From assembly GCF_900186585.1 (NCBI RefSeq), contig NZ_FYDD01000002.1:186001-250000 (forward strand): a stretch of 64,000 nucleotides of DNA, given 5' to 3'. Of the stretch, positions 43,059 to 52,703 are shown in pieces. The notes beneath the pieces were generated by a model, which had not been told where the DNA came from, did not search any database, and saw only the letters and a list, made by a program, of their open reading frames with translations. The position numbers and the translations under genes were made by a program. The stretch comes from Massiliimalia timonensis (GTDB taxonomy: Bacteria; Bacillota; Clostridia; Oscillospirales; Ruminococcaceae). Within the stretch, counting starts at the first letter, position 1, and each line of letters opens with the position of its first letter.

Positions 43059-44942
43059 TTAAGCGCGGGGGGCAATCCTGCTGGCGGAAACAATATCACC
43101 GTAGCAGTTATTATAAATGCCCTCTTCGCTGCTTCCGCTGTAAGGAAGCCGTTCCTGTTCCAACTCTTCTATTTTGTCGATCGTCCCGTTTAGGTAATCA
43201 GAAAGGGTCTCCTTTGCTGATGTGATCCGTGCTAAAAGGGCGCCGTAACGCATATCAATAATATCGAAACCGATTGGCTTACAGGTGGACATCCACAATG
43301 CCCGGTGCAGTTTTCTGAGGTTTACCACCTTTGTGAAAAGTTCAGGAAGTGTAGCTTCCTTTAATTGTTCCAGCAAAGCAGTGTTTTTTTCCAGATATGC
43401 CCGAGTGAGTTTTAAACCGAGTTCTGATTTTATGGAAAGCACATCAGCAACGGAAGCGTTAAACTGGAAAAGCTGGTTGAATCTTCCGTTTCTTGCGGAG
43501 GCATTGCCCATCTCCCGCGCCAGTTTTTTATAATGCGAATCCAACGGGAGCCCTTCGATGTTTTTATCATAAAGGCCGGTCAGCAGATCCTGCCACATCA
43601 GGATTTTAGAAGTGTTGTATTCATCAGGATTGTTTTCCTTACAATTCGGCACTTCGTCAAAATATTTCAAGTTGACAAAATCATCAAAATTTCCGCCGGT
43701 ACAAAAATGAAACCGCTGTTTGACTTCCTTCATATCGACTTTTTCCCGATACCCGTGTTCTGCAAAAAGCGAAAGCCCCGCCATGGTAGCCAATGGGTTG
43801 CATTCAGTCCCATTATCGCCCCAAATGGTTGCAAAAACCTGTTTGATCCCCATCTTTTTGGCTGCGCTTAAGCCTAAATTGGTGGTTGTAATGGTTTTTC
43901 CATAATTGGCGCCAAAACTTGACCATGACCAGACTCCGCCTGCGAAAATAGTTTCGCCAAGCAGTTTATGCCTTTGCAGCATCGTTTCATAATAGTCCTG
44001 TGTTTCATGGTAATAATCCCAGTAGATCACCTGCATATCTTTTGGAACGCTTTGGATGACTTCTTCTGTGATCACATTGGAAAGGTCATAATAATCTTTT
44101 CCGGCCGTGCGGAAAAACATATCTCCCCACATCATAGGTTTCAACCCAAGTTTCCGCACGATTTCCATGACTTTTAACAAGTGTTCTTTCATGATCTTGT
44201 ATGGAGGGACTATGCCATGCTTTTCAAGATAAGTTCCCAGCCCCAGCCGCCATGCTTCATCCATCCCGATATGGATCCTTTTTGTTTGAAAGGGCGCTGA
44301 TGCAGATTTTAAGATATCCCTGATAAAGGCGTAGGTTTTTTCTTCTCCTACAAGCAGTGTGGAACTGTCTTCCTTAATATCCCGAAAACATTCCCATCTT
44401 AAGGTATCGGTCAGATGCGCTAATGTTTGCACACAGGGGATCATTTCGATCCCAAACAAGCTTGCGTAGGTGTCCAGTTCTTTTAATTCCTCTTGACTGT
44501 ATTTGGAACGCATATAACCAAAATAGGGCTGATTCTTAACTTCAAAGCTGTCTTCGCAGTAAACCATCAGCATATTAAGCCCCATGACAGCCATACTTCT
44601 AATGATGCTTTTCAACGTTTCTACTGTGATGACGGCGTTTCCTTGGGAAACGTCGAACATAGCGCCGTTCATGGAAAACTGCGGGGTTTCTGAATATTCA
44701 AAATCCTGCTCTCCGTTTTCCAAATGTTCCAGCAGCAGCCCAAAGCCCCGGAAAAAATGAATGTTTTCTTTATAAACGATCGTTGCGGAATCGGAATGGA
44801 AAGAAACCGCAAGTTCAGAGGAATCACGCTGTATTACAGTGACTGGGATCCCATCTTTTGAGATGGAAAAACGATACGTTTCCTGCAATTCTTTTAACGC
44901 TGGTAAAAATTGATTTGCAAAAGTAAAATGAAACTGCTTCAT
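43059..44942 (-). CDS. Glycoside hydrolase family 20 beta-N-acetylhexosaminidase
   Basis: 627 residues without a signal peptide, so cytoplasmic, the same size as the GcnA-type enzymes of streptococci. An N-terminal domain (about 1-85) precedes a TIM barrel. The catalytic Asp-Glu pair is in RIHIGMDEAWRLG near residue 229. Other landmarks are EYSETPQFSMNGAMFDVS at the barrel entry and YWDYYHETQDYY and GGVWSWSSFGAN around the substrate tryptophan. GH20 enzymes remove terminal beta-linked GlcNAc or GalNAc by substrate-assisted catalysis. It would trim oligosaccharides brought in by the permeases upstream. Confidence 0.92.
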   Translation of the reverse strand: MKQFHFTFANQFLPALKELQETYRFSISKDGIPVTVIQRDSSELAVSFHSDSATIVYKENIHFFRGFGLLLEHLENGEQDFEYSETPQFSMNGAMFDVSQGNAVITVETLKSIIRSMAVMGLNMLMVYCEDSFEVKNQPYFGYMRSKYSQEELKELDTYASLFGIEMIPCVQTLAHLTDTLRWECFRDIKEDSSTLLVGEEKTYAFIRDILKSASAPFQTKRIHIGMDEAWRLGLGTYLEKHGIVPPYKIMKEHLLKVMEIVRKLGLKPMMWGDMFFRTAGKDYYDLSNVITEEVIQSVPKDMQVIYWDYYHETQDYYETMLQRHKLLGETIFAGGVWSWSSFGANYGKTITTTNLGLSAAKKMGIKQVFATIWGDNGTECNPLATMAGLSLFAEHGYREKVDMKEVKQRFHFCTGGNFDDFVNLKYFDEVPNCKENNPDEYNTSKILMWQDLLTGLYDKNIEGLPLDSHYKKLAREMGNASARNGRFNQLFQFNASVADVLSIKSELGLKLTRAYLEKNTALLEQLKEATLPELFTKVVNLRKLHRALWMSTCKPIGFDIIDMRYGALLARITSAKETLSDYLNGTIDKIEELEQERLPYSGSSEEGIYNNCYGDIVSASRIAPRA

Positions 44943-44966
44943 ATTAAAAATTCACTCCCATTTCTT

Positions 44967-46070
44967 TTAAAATGCCCCCTTTTGGAAGATTACATCTTCC
45001 ACCTTGGCAGGCGAATACCCATGGTCAACAGCCCACTGGCAGGCTTTAAACACCTTTTCACGATATTCGGGCTGATAGAGGCAATAATGCTCATAAAAAT
45101 ATTCTTCGTGGATCAGCAGATTTAAAAACGACTGCTGTTTATGATTTTCGATAGAACGGAGATCTAAATAACCATCGATATCCTCTAATTTTACAGAATC
45201 CAGCACAATATCGTCTTTTAAAAAGATAATATCTTCTTTGGTATCGATCCAAAAATCCCGTTCCGCCGCATGCTCTGTTTGTTCGGGGTTCAAATAATAG
45301 GAAACATCGGGATTTCCGTTTTCATCAAAGATGAAATATGCCTGTAAAACCTGATATCCCAAGTCGCGGAATCCCTTAGTAGCTTCTAAGTTGGAATCAG
45401 CCCAATGCTCTGCGGTGGCGCGGCACATGACCTCTTTCCCTGCAAATCTGAGGATCTCGTTGTTCACAAGGGTGCCGTCTTTGATAACCTGGTCATAAGT
45501 AGCATGCCGGTAGGGTCTGTCAGGCTCATTTTTAAAAGCATGGAATGTGAGCTGCAACCAGTCAGAATTATCAATAAATTCCTGCTTATATATATCCGGG
45601 AACATGGAAAGATTAAAGCTGTTATCATCATTTTGATAATAAACGTGCATCTGGACATGATTGTGATATTGATGATGTAGTTCTTGGAACAGCTTGAAAA
45701 ACGGGTTTTCAAAAATGGAATGGTATTTGTTTTTATAAATGTCTTCCAAACACCAGATTACGTCGTCTACGCAGATCCGATATGTTTTATATCCATTTTT
45801 CAGCCAAAGCACCTGAATGGTTTCGGTATAGCCTGTATTTTCGTCAAGCAGTTGAATTTTGTTTTGATAGGAATTCAGAAATATTTCTGCAGTAAAGATT
45901 CCGTGATCTTCTTTTGCCGGCACCCCATTGATTTTGATATTGCTTAAATTTGGAGCCTGAACAGTAACTTTGGTGAAAAGCTTATTATCAATTACTTTCC
46001 CATCTGCAATACTAAATAAAACATCCCCATCGACCGGGAATATAAATTGAAAGTCAGTTTTTTCTAACAT
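44967..46070 (-). CDS. Divergent polysaccharide deacetylase-like protein
   Basis: 367 residues, no signal peptide. The first 90 residues look like a beta-sandwich. The rest carries what may be a NodB-type active site: RICVDDVIW near residue 101 (Asp-Asp), QLTFHAF near 183 (His), and LLIHEEYFYEH near 318 (His). The overall match to known deacetylases is weak, and other residues of the classical motifs are not obvious. Removal of acetyl groups from an N-acetylated sugar would suit the operon. AAGGAG precedes the ATG. It lies between the permease genes and the GH20 gene. I do not recognise a named family. Confidence 0.6.
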   Translation of the reverse strand: MLEKTDFQFIFPVDGDVLFSIADGKVIDNKLFTKVTVQAPNLSNIKINGVPAKEDHGIFTAEIFLNSYQNKIQLLDENTGYTETIQVLWLKNGYKTYRICVDDVIWCLEDIYKNKYHSIFENPFFKLFQELHHQYHNHVQMHVYYQNDDNSFNLSMFPDIYKQEFIDNSDWLQLTFHAFKNEPDRPYRHATYDQVIKDGTLVNNEILRFAGKEVMCRATAEHWADSNLEATKGFRDLGYQVLQAYFIFDENGNPDVSYYLNPEQTEHAAERDFWIDTKEDIIFLKDDIVLDSVKLEDIDGYLDLRSIENHKQQSFLNLLIHEEYFYEHYCLYQPEYREKVFKACQWAVDHGYSPAKVEDVIFQKGAF

Positions 46071-46140
46071 ATAAACAGCTCCTTATGTAGTAAAATGGAC
46101 AGAATTTATATTTTTATATTTCTTTACATTTTAGCAGGCT

Positions 46141-46953
46141 TTATCCTTTGATTCCGCTGAGCGCGATCCCTTCCACAAACTGCTTCTGCAAGAAGATGTA
46201 CAAAGTAAACGGGACGATAAACGTTAATGTGGCACCGGCCATGACTAACCCGTAATTCGTTAGGTATAGCCCCTGTAAAGTAGACAGTCCCAATGTCAGC
46301 GTTGTCATGTCGTCTGTACTAACAACTACCAAAGGCCAGATAAAGTCGTTCCATACAGTGATAAAGGTAAACGTCGTGAGAGAAATGATGACCGGCTTTA
46401 CCAAGGGGATCACGATGCTGAAGAAAGTTCTTATTTCGCCGGAGCCGTCAATTTTAGCGGCTTCAATCAACTCATTGGGGATCCCTTCCATAAACTGTTT
46501 CATCATAAATACGCCAAACGCACCTACGTTAGGTAAAATTAACGAAGCATAGCTGTTAAGCAATCCCAGCTTATTAAACATTGTAAATACCGGGATAATC
46601 GTCACCTGACCGGGGATCATCATGGTAGCTAAAAATAGCGAGAACAGAAGATCTTTGCCTTTAAAGCGTTTTTTGGCAAAACCGTAGCCGGCCAGGGCGC
46701 TGACCGCAATATTCAGCGCGCAGGAACAAATCACAATGATCATACTGTTTTTAAAATATGTCAAAAAAGGCATATTGGTAAAAACAGCCCGGTAGTTATC
46801 AAAGTTAAAATCGCTTAACTGAAAATTGAAGTCCGTCAGGGAATAAACCTGCCTGAATGAGGTAAACAGCATATAGATAAAGGGAATGATCGCGGTGAAC
46901 GTCATGATTATAAAAAGCAGGTTGATAAAAAGTTTCGATATTCTTTGCTTCAT
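46141..46953 (-). CDS. Carbohydrate ABC transporter permease, MalG/LacG type
   Basis: 270 residues, six membrane segments. The EAA loop is ELIEAAKIDGSGEIRTFFSI near residue 160. AGGAGGGAC lies before the ATG. It is the second permease of the glycan importer, 33 bases after the first. The permeases open the minus-strand operon, while the solute-binding protein is across the regulator on the plus strand. No ATPase gene is present, so a shared MsmX-like ATPase is expected. Confidence 0.94.
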   Translation of the reverse strand: MKQRISKLFINLLFIIMTFTAIIPFIYMLFTSFRQVYSLTDFNFQLSDFNFDNYRAVFTNMPFLTYFKNSMIIVICSCALNIAVSALAGYGFAKKRFKGKDLLFSLFLATMMIPGQVTIIPVFTMFNKLGLLNSYASLILPNVGAFGVFMMKQFMEGIPNELIEAAKIDGSGEIRTFFSIVIPLVKPVIISLTTFTFITVWNDFIWPLVVVSTDDMTTLTLGLSTLQGLYLTNYGLVMAGATLTFIVPFTLYIFLQKQFVEGIALSGIKG

Positions 46954-46986
46954 AATTAGTCCCTCCTGTCATCGGAATAGTAGTTG

Positions 46987-47865
46987 TTATATGTCGTCTT
47001 TTGGATTTAAGAATTTTCGCTGGATAAACGAAACAATCAAAATAATGACAAATAGCAACATGGCGGCCGCACAAGCATAGCCCATTCTGTATTCACGGAA
47101 CGCCGCGTTATAAATCGTAGAAACCAGCGTTACTGTGGAAGTGCCGGGTCCGCCGCCTGTCATGGCGTATACAAGGTCAAATACCTGGAACGACCAAATG
47201 GTTCCCAGCGTGATGACAAGATAGGTGATTGGTTTGAGCATCGGCAGGGTAATGTGCAAAAACTGCTGAATGCCGCTGGCTCCGTCTACACGGGCGACTT
47301 CGTAAAGGTCGCGCGGGATATCCATAAGGGCGGCTATGTATATTACCATAAAATACCCAACGTTTTTCCAGATAGATACGACGCAGACGCTGAGCAGGGC
47401 GAGATCCTTGGATCCCAGCCAGTTAGGGGTGGGAAGATTGAAGATACTTAAAAACTGGTTTAACAACCCCACTTCCGGATTGTAGATAATACGCCACAAA
47501 GTACCGACCAAGATCATAGAGGAAATGACCGGGATAAACAAGGCGCTTTTTACAAAACCGTTCCACCAATTCTGCTTTTGAGCGGCGATTAGGGCGGCGA
47601 TCAGCATAGACAGAAATGTTTGCAGCGGAACGACGATGATCGTGAAAACCAGCGTGTTTTTTAAAGCGGCTTTGATATATGGGTCATCGACCATCCTGAC
47701 GTAGTTTTCAACGCCAATAAATTCCATGGACTGCACAAGATTGTATTTGTGGAAGCTGTAGACACAGCATACAATAATGGGAATTAAGGCGAATACCAGG
47801 ATAAAAATAGTTGCAGGCAAAACATAAAGATATCCTGACAGATCTGATTTTGGTTTTGATTTCAT
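46987..47865 (-). CDS. Sugar ABC transporter permease, MalF/LacF type
   Basis: 292 residues, six membrane segments beginning near residue 12. The EAA loop is DLYEVARVDGASGIQQFLHI near residue 187. It is the first gene of the seven-gene minus-strand glycan operon, whose promoter is probably at 47976-48005, and the partner of the permease at 46141-46953. The closest groups take up N-acetylglucosamine, lactose or oligosaccharides, so the substrate is better read from the hydrolases downstream than from this gene. Confidence 0.94.
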   Translation of the reverse strand: MKSKPKSDLSGYLYVLPATIFILVFALIPIIVCCVYSFHKYNLVQSMEFIGVENYVRMVDDPYIKAALKNTLVFTIIVVPLQTFLSMLIAALIAAQKQNWWNGFVKSALFIPVISSMILVGTLWRIIYNPEVGLLNQFLSIFNLPTPNWLGSKDLALLSVCVVSIWKNVGYFMVIYIAALMDIPRDLYEVARVDGASGIQQFLHITLPMLKPITYLVITLGTIWSFQVFDLVYAMTGGGPGTSTVTLVSTIYNAAFREYRMGYACAAAMLLFVIILIVSFIQRKFLNPKDDI

Positions 47866-47975
47866 TTGGAATACCCCTTTCTATTTGTTTTAGGCGTTTT
47901 TAAGAAAACACAGCCGCTCAACAGCTTTTTGGGAAAGAAAGCCGCCAGCGGCGGATGTTTTCTTTTGTTAAAATC

Positions 47976-48005
47976 ATTGTAATATGGTTTGCCCTGCCAA
48001 GTAAA
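47976..48005 (-). promoter_or_regulatory. Probable promoter of the minus-strand glycan operon
   Basis: On the minus strand TTTACT (48005-48000), 18 bases, TACAAT (47981-47976), 110 bases before the first permease. It lies in the 308-base divergent region 47866-48173, which holds no gene. Confidence 0.5.
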
Positions 48006-48093
48006 TAATCCATTTTTTATTGGTTAACAGATCAGGCGGATATGGCGGGTTTGCAATTAACCAAATTTGATTCGCTGATCATTATGTGCTCAT

Positions 48094-48123
48094 TTGACAA
48101 AAATAGCATTTATTTGGTATTAT
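48094..48123 (+). promoter_or_regulatory. Promoter of the AraC/YesN-type regulator
   Basis: TTGACA (48094-48099), 18 bases, TATTAT (48118-48123), 50 bases before the regulator start. Confidence 0.7.
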
Positions 48124-48173
48124 ATTTAGTGTAAATATCAAATCAGCGCTTCGGTAAGAAAGGTTCTAAGAAA

Positions 48174-50408
48174 ATGAAATGGAAGAAAAAATTGTTTTCA
48201 AAATTTATCAATCCTTATATTTTTATGGTGCTGATCACCGTGGCTTTAGCTGGCGTTGCTGGCTATGCCACTAAAAAGATTTTGACCAATGATATGATCC
48301 AAAAGCACGCCACAATGGTGGATTTTGTAAACAGTTATGTGGATAACCATATTTTAGAAATCGAACAACTAGCTTACGAGTTGGATTTTTCCAAACAGAT
48401 CCCTCTTTCGGATTCTTTGAATATAAAAGACGATGTCCTTTTGGCGAATCAACTCAGTGTGATCCAGTCCTCTTCAGGGATCATTCAGACAATAGGAGTT
48501 TACTACCCGGACTCCGACCGGGTGATCAGCGACAGCGGACCGTTTACCGTCCGGTGTTTTTACCGGCTTTACCATCAGGATAATGCGGATTATTATGCGT
48601 CGTATTTAGAACAGCTTGCGGAACAACCCGTTTCTACCTTTAAAATATTCACCGATACAGGACGTCTGGACGGACATATAAATGATGTTTATTACTACTA
48701 TACGCTTAAAAATTCAAGCGCTTTGGAAAAAATGCCGGTAATCATTATCAAAATAGATATGAAGAAGATCAATAATTTAATTGGCGAACTGATCTCGAAC
48801 ACCTCGGAATGCTTCGCGATCTTAAATGAAGAGGTGGGCGTCATTACGATTACCGGCAATGAAGAACTTTTAGAGCATGTGGATTTGACGAAGATAGACG
48901 ATCAGAATGATATCACGGCGAAGGTTGTGGGAGATCATGTCGTTTATTATGGATCTTCGGCTTATCAGGATATCAATTATTTATCCATTACGCAGCAAAA
49001 CGGATTGATGAGCGCGCTCTTTACCTCTTATAAGGTCATGTTTGCCGGCGTGGCGCTGGTGTTTTTAATAGACCTTATTATTTCTGTCTATTCTTCCAAA
49101 AAATACCGGAAATCATTCTCCCGGATCGTGGGAATGATGCAGGAAAATCCTGAAAAATCCGTGATCTCTGACAACCCATTTTCTTATATCGAATCGAATA
49201 TCCAATCCATGATTGATAAAAACGAAACGCTCAGCAATCAATTGAACCGGCAGGAAACAGAACTGTGCAATACCTTTTTGGCAGAGGCGTTAAAGGGCGA
49301 TATTCAAGAAGAAGCGGTTTTCGCCGCAAATATCCAAAAATATAAACTGGATTTCGCCGGGGATTATTTTGGCGTATTGATTTTTGATTCCTTAGATAAA
49401 AGTTTGATTTATGAAAATATCGAGGAGTTTCGAAGCCGGTTAGAATATGCCGCGAAAAAGTGCTCCAATACATATTGTCAGGCAACGCTGTGCGTGCTGG
49501 ACGATTTCTATTGCATGATAATCAGCCAGACAGAGGAAGAGATGCAACATTGCCGCGCTTTTATAACAGAACTTTCTTCCTGCCTGATTCAGGAATTTCA
49601 GGCAGGGCTACAAATTGGCTGCGGAAATGTTTACAAGGGATACGCCCAGATCCCCATTTCTTACAGCGAAGCAAAAAGCAGTTTAAAATATTTAGCGAAC
49701 AGCGAACGGTCTGGAATGCTTGTTTACGCGGATCTTCCCAAAGAATTCCTGTATAAAAAAAGCGATTCGCTTGACCTGCTTGCAAAAGTGGTAAATTGTA
49801 TTAAATTGCAGGATTACGAAAATTGTATCGAGGTGATCCCAGCCCTGTTTTCTTGTATTGATGAAGAAGGGAACGAGGAAGCTGCCAAAGCGACGCTGTT
49901 TATCGCTTTTATGATGTTGGAAGAAGCATCCGTTTCCTTTGAACGAATGAACTATCATTATTATTACCGCTGTTTGGCCAGCGGTGCCGCAGATAATGGC
50001 AAGCTGCAGAAGGCTGTTCTGGAACTGCTGGAAGAATTAAAAAGCATGAAGCAGGAGAAAATTTTGATCAATTTTGATAAGAAGATCGTAATGATCAAAA
50101 ATTATATTGATGAAAACTTCTGCGACCCGAATATTGGTCTGAATCTATTGTCAGAGCACTTTTCTATGAATAACAGCTACCTTTCCAAGGTGTTCAAAAA
50201 GAGTTTTGGGGTCGGAGTGCTGGAATACATCAACAAATTGCGTATTGAAAAGTCGAAACAAATGCTGATCGACACCAACCTTTCTTTGCTGCAAATTTCC
50301 GAATCCATTGGGTATATCAGTGATATTACGTTCATTCGGATTTTTAAACGCTATGAGGGCACAACGCCGGGAAAATTCAGGGAGGCAATGTCGCCAAATG
50401 ATAGCTGA
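48174..50408 (+). CDS. Membrane-anchored AraC/YesN-type regulator of the glycan locus
   Basis: 744 residues. Membrane segments at about 14-34 and 285-305 frame an extracellular sensor domain. A cytoplasmic middle region precedes the C-terminal AraC-type DNA-binding domain (about 640-740), seen in GLNLLSEHFSMNNSYLSKVF and SIGYISDITFIRIFKRYEGT. It has the same design as the regulator at 2141-4471 but is clearly a different protein. It lies between the divergent permease operon and the solute-binding gene, so it probably switches both on in response to the external glycan. AGAAAGG precedes the ATG. Confidence 0.92.
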   Translation: MKWKKKLFSKFINPYIFMVLITVALAGVAGYATKKILTNDMIQKHATMVDFVNSYVDNHILEIEQLAYELDFSKQIPLSDSLNIKDDVLLANQLSVIQSSSGIIQTIGVYYPDSDRVISDSGPFTVRCFYRLYHQDNADYYASYLEQLAEQPVSTFKIFTDTGRLDGHINDVYYYYTLKNSSALEKMPVIIIKIDMKKINNLIGELISNTSECFAILNEEVGVITITGNEELLEHVDLTKIDDQNDITAKVVGDHVVYYGSSAYQDINYLSITQQNGLMSALFTSYKVMFAGVALVFLIDLIISVYSSKKYRKSFSRIVGMMQENPEKSVISDNPFSYIESNIQSMIDKNETLSNQLNRQETELCNTFLAEALKGDIQEEAVFAANIQKYKLDFAGDYFGVLIFDSLDKSLIYENIEEFRSRLEYAAKKCSNTYCQATLCVLDDFYCMIISQTEEEMQHCRAFITELSSCLIQEFQAGLQIGCGNVYKGYAQIPISYSEAKSSLKYLANSERSGMLVYADLPKEFLYKKSDSLDLLAKVVNCIKLQDYENCIEVIPALFSCIDEEGNEEAAKATLFIAFMMLEEASVSFERMNYHYYYRCLASGAADNGKLQKAVLELLEELKSMKQEKILINFDKKIVMIKNYIDENFCDPNIGLNLLSEHFSMNNSYLSKVFKKSFGVGVLEYINKLRIEKSKQMLIDTNLSLLQISESIGYISDITFIRIFKRYEGTTPGKFREAMSPNDS

Positions 50409-50486
50409 ATCAAATTTTGTTAAGGGAAAAAACCGCTAAAAAGCTGCTTTTACTATAAAAACGGTTAGGGTATAAAAAAAGGTTTG

Positions 50487-50515
50487 TTTACGAAAATGTA
50501 AATAGTAGCTATAAT
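50487..50515 (+). promoter_or_regulatory. Promoter of the solute-binding protein gene with overlapping palindrome
   Basis: TTTACG (50487-50492), 17 bases, TATAAT (50510-50515). A palindrome TTTAC-GAAAAT-GTAAA (50487-50502) covers the -35 box and may be the binding site of the regulator just upstream. The leader to the ATG at 50569 is about 47 bases. Confidence 0.65.
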
Positions 50516-50568
50516 TTTATTATAAAGTTTGATTTATTTATCAAAAACAAACAAAGGAGTGTGCTACT

Positions 50569-51870
50569 ATGAAAAAACATTTGAAAACTATTTTTTGTTT
50601 GCTACTAACCGGTGCAATGATGTGCAGTATGGCGGCTTGCGGAAAAGGACAGACTGGCGGAAATGAAAGCGGCCAGTCTAAAGAAGAAAACACCATCAAA
50701 GACGTTCGTGTATGGCTGCCTCCATATGGTACGGAAGATTCTTTGGATAAAGCTGTGTGGCAGAAAACCTTTGATGAATTCACAGAGGAAACCGGCGGGA
50801 AAGTTGAATGCCAGATAATTGGCTGGGAAGCATACCCGGATAAGTACCTTTCCGGTGTAAACTCTGGAAACGGCCCGGATTTAGGGTATATGTATGCGGA
50901 TATGGTGCTGGAATTCATCAACACAAATGGAATCGAGGATGTTGGCCCTTACTTAACAGACGCCGACCGGGACAACTTCCTTTACTTAGAGCAGGGATTT
51001 ATTCAGGGTAAGCAATACGGTCTTCCGATCATTGTAGGAAACCCAAGGGTTATTTTGTATAACAAAACCCTGTTGGAAGAAGCGGGTGTGCAGCCGCCAA
51101 AAACGCGGGATGAGTTTGTAGAAGCCTGCAAGAAGCTGACGATCGACAAAGACGGCGATGGCGAGATCGACCAGTGGGGCTACGCCCAGGGCTGGGGGGA
51201 CAAAGCTTACGGCTGTATGCAGGAAATTTTCACCCCGTTTTTACTGTCTGCCGGGGGACAGCTTTTCTCTGACGACGGTACAAAGGCTGATTTTGGAAAT
51301 GAAGCAGGGGTAGAAACAGCCCAGTTCCTTTGGGATCTTGTATATACGCATAAAGTTATGCCCGAAAACTGCACCGGTATGACTGGTCCCGATGTCGGCG
51401 ATATGTTTAAGGCTTCCAAAGTAGCGTTTGTTTCTTCGGCAACCAGCAGCGCTTCCACAATCGATACGGTAGACTGGGGTTACATCCTTGGTCTGGAGGT
51501 GAATGGACAGGAAGCGAAAACCATGATGGTTGCGGACTACCTGGTATTGATGTCCGCGGCAAGAAACAAAGAACTGACCGTTGAACTGATGCGCAAAATG
51601 CTCAGCGGCGAAAGCATGGAAAGATTCCATACCGAACTGACTCCTTTCCCGCCGGTTGCAAAAGATGAAGAATATCACGATAACCCTGTATTCCAGGATC
51701 TGTACGAAAACCATTCTCATCAGTTGATCGCTGAAAAGCCAGTAAAAAATTCCTTTAAGATCAACGATTATCTTTATAAAAATATGCAGATGGTCATGAT
51801 GAATGAATTATCTCCAGAAGAAGGGATTAAAGGTGCGGCCGACTTTGCCAACGAATTGCTGGCTGAATAG
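50569..51870 (+). CDS. Sugar ABC transporter solute-binding lipoprotein
   Basis: 433 residues. A lipoprotein signal peptide ends at the lipobox MAAC with the lipidated cysteine at residue 24, followed by a Gly/Ser-rich linker. The body is a family 1 extracellular solute-binding protein. An EF-hand-like loop DKDGDGEID near residue 195 probably binds calcium, common in sugar-binding members. It captures the glycan and hands it to the permeases at 46141-47865. AAAGGAG precedes the ATG. A strong terminator follows. Placing the binding protein apart from its permeases, across the regulator, allows it to be expressed more strongly. Confidence 0.94.
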   Translation: MKKHLKTIFCLLLTGAMMCSMAACGKGQTGGNESGQSKEENTIKDVRVWLPPYGTEDSLDKAVWQKTFDEFTEETGGKVECQIIGWEAYPDKYLSGVNSGNGPDLGYMYADMVLEFINTNGIEDVGPYLTDADRDNFLYLEQGFIQGKQYGLPIIVGNPRVILYNKTLLEEAGVQPPKTRDEFVEACKKLTIDKDGDGEIDQWGYAQGWGDKAYGCMQEIFTPFLLSAGGQLFSDDGTKADFGNEAGVETAQFLWDLVYTHKVMPENCTGMTGPDVGDMFKASKVAFVSSATSSASTIDTVDWGYILGLEVNGQEAKTMMVADYLVLMSAARNKELTVELMRKMLSGESMERFHTELTPFPPVAKDEEYHDNPVFQDLYENHSHQLIAEKPVKNSFKINDYLYKNMQMVMMNELSPEEGIKGAADFANELLAE

Positions 51871-51924
51871 CAGGATACTTAATTGACGATCCTCCTGAAA
51901 TTAACATCATTTTTAGAAAATCTT

Positions 51925-51970
51925 AAAAAGGCAGGGATGCGGCGTTTCAATGCCGCATCCCTGCCTTTTT
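51925..51970 (+). terminator. Terminator of the solute-binding protein gene
   Basis: Perfect 19-base stem (core GGCAGGGATGCGGC / GCCGCATCCCTGCC) with an 8-base loop and T run. Confidence 0.95.
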
Positions 51971-52334
51971 CCTTACCGGGCAACAAAACAGCCGCGATCT
52001 GGGACTCAGAAATGAGATTATCCAAGTCAGTATCTTTTTTATGTTATAAACCCAGTATTTAAGCCGCTTTTCTAGGCTTACGCATTTTGTAAAAACGAGA
52101 CGTGGTTTTACAGTGTTCCTGAGATGAAATGATCGGAAAGTGTGATCCTTGAAAACAATTTATTTCTTGGGGAACTGCACGACTTGCGTAAAAAACAGGA
52201 TGGCTGGATGCTCTCAAAATTTGACGATAATACCTGAAAATTCGCGCGTCAAGTGCTTGCACTGGAAACCAGCTTTTACCGGCAGAATTGTCCGGTCGAC
52301 AAAAGGATCCGTTCGGTTACGCCCAAATTAGTAC
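51971..52334. other. Non-coding stretch at the left edge of the conjugative element relic
   Basis: 364 bases without a recognisable gene. A frame near 52150-52330 contains ALETSFYRQNCPVDKRIRS-like text in one phase but is broken by stops. The left junction of the mobile DNA probably lies here; no attachment-site repeat could be identified. Confidence 0.4.
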
Positions 52335-52685
52335 AGCGCTGACTTTTTCTACAAGCTGTGGAAGCGGATTAGGAAATACAACGGACTGGTGACAGGGCTG
52401 ACGCGGAATGTGGAGGAGCTCCTCCGTTCCGACACTGCCCGCCTCATGCTGGCCAACTCAGAGTTTTTAATCCTGCGGAACCAATCCGCAACTGACCGGG
52501 AAGAACTGGCGAAGCTATTAAACATTTCAGAAACACAGCTCGGTTATATCACCAATGTATTAGCCGGATGCGGACTGATCCGGTGCGCCGGGAACATCGT
52601 TCCTTTTGAAAACAGCTTCCCGCACAGCCCCCGTCTTTACCAGCTTATGACTACCAAACCAGATGAGGCGCTTCGGAGCGTATAA
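52335..52685 (+). pseudogene. VirB4-like conjugation ATPase, C-terminal fragment
   Basis: About 116 residues remain, beginning SADFFYKLWKRIRKYNG and continuing LTRNVEELLRSDTARLMLAN, then SATDREELAKLLNISETQL. This is the well-conserved tail of the VirB4/TraE-type ATPase that powers conjugative type IV secretion. The Walker motifs and several hundred residues upstream are missing. An in-frame ATG at 52389 gives a 98-residue frame, but it is only a remnant. The fragment is followed, as in intact elements, by the CD1108-like gene. Confidence 0.85.
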
Positions 52686-52703
52686 TCTGTTAGGAGGAAT
52701 CTG

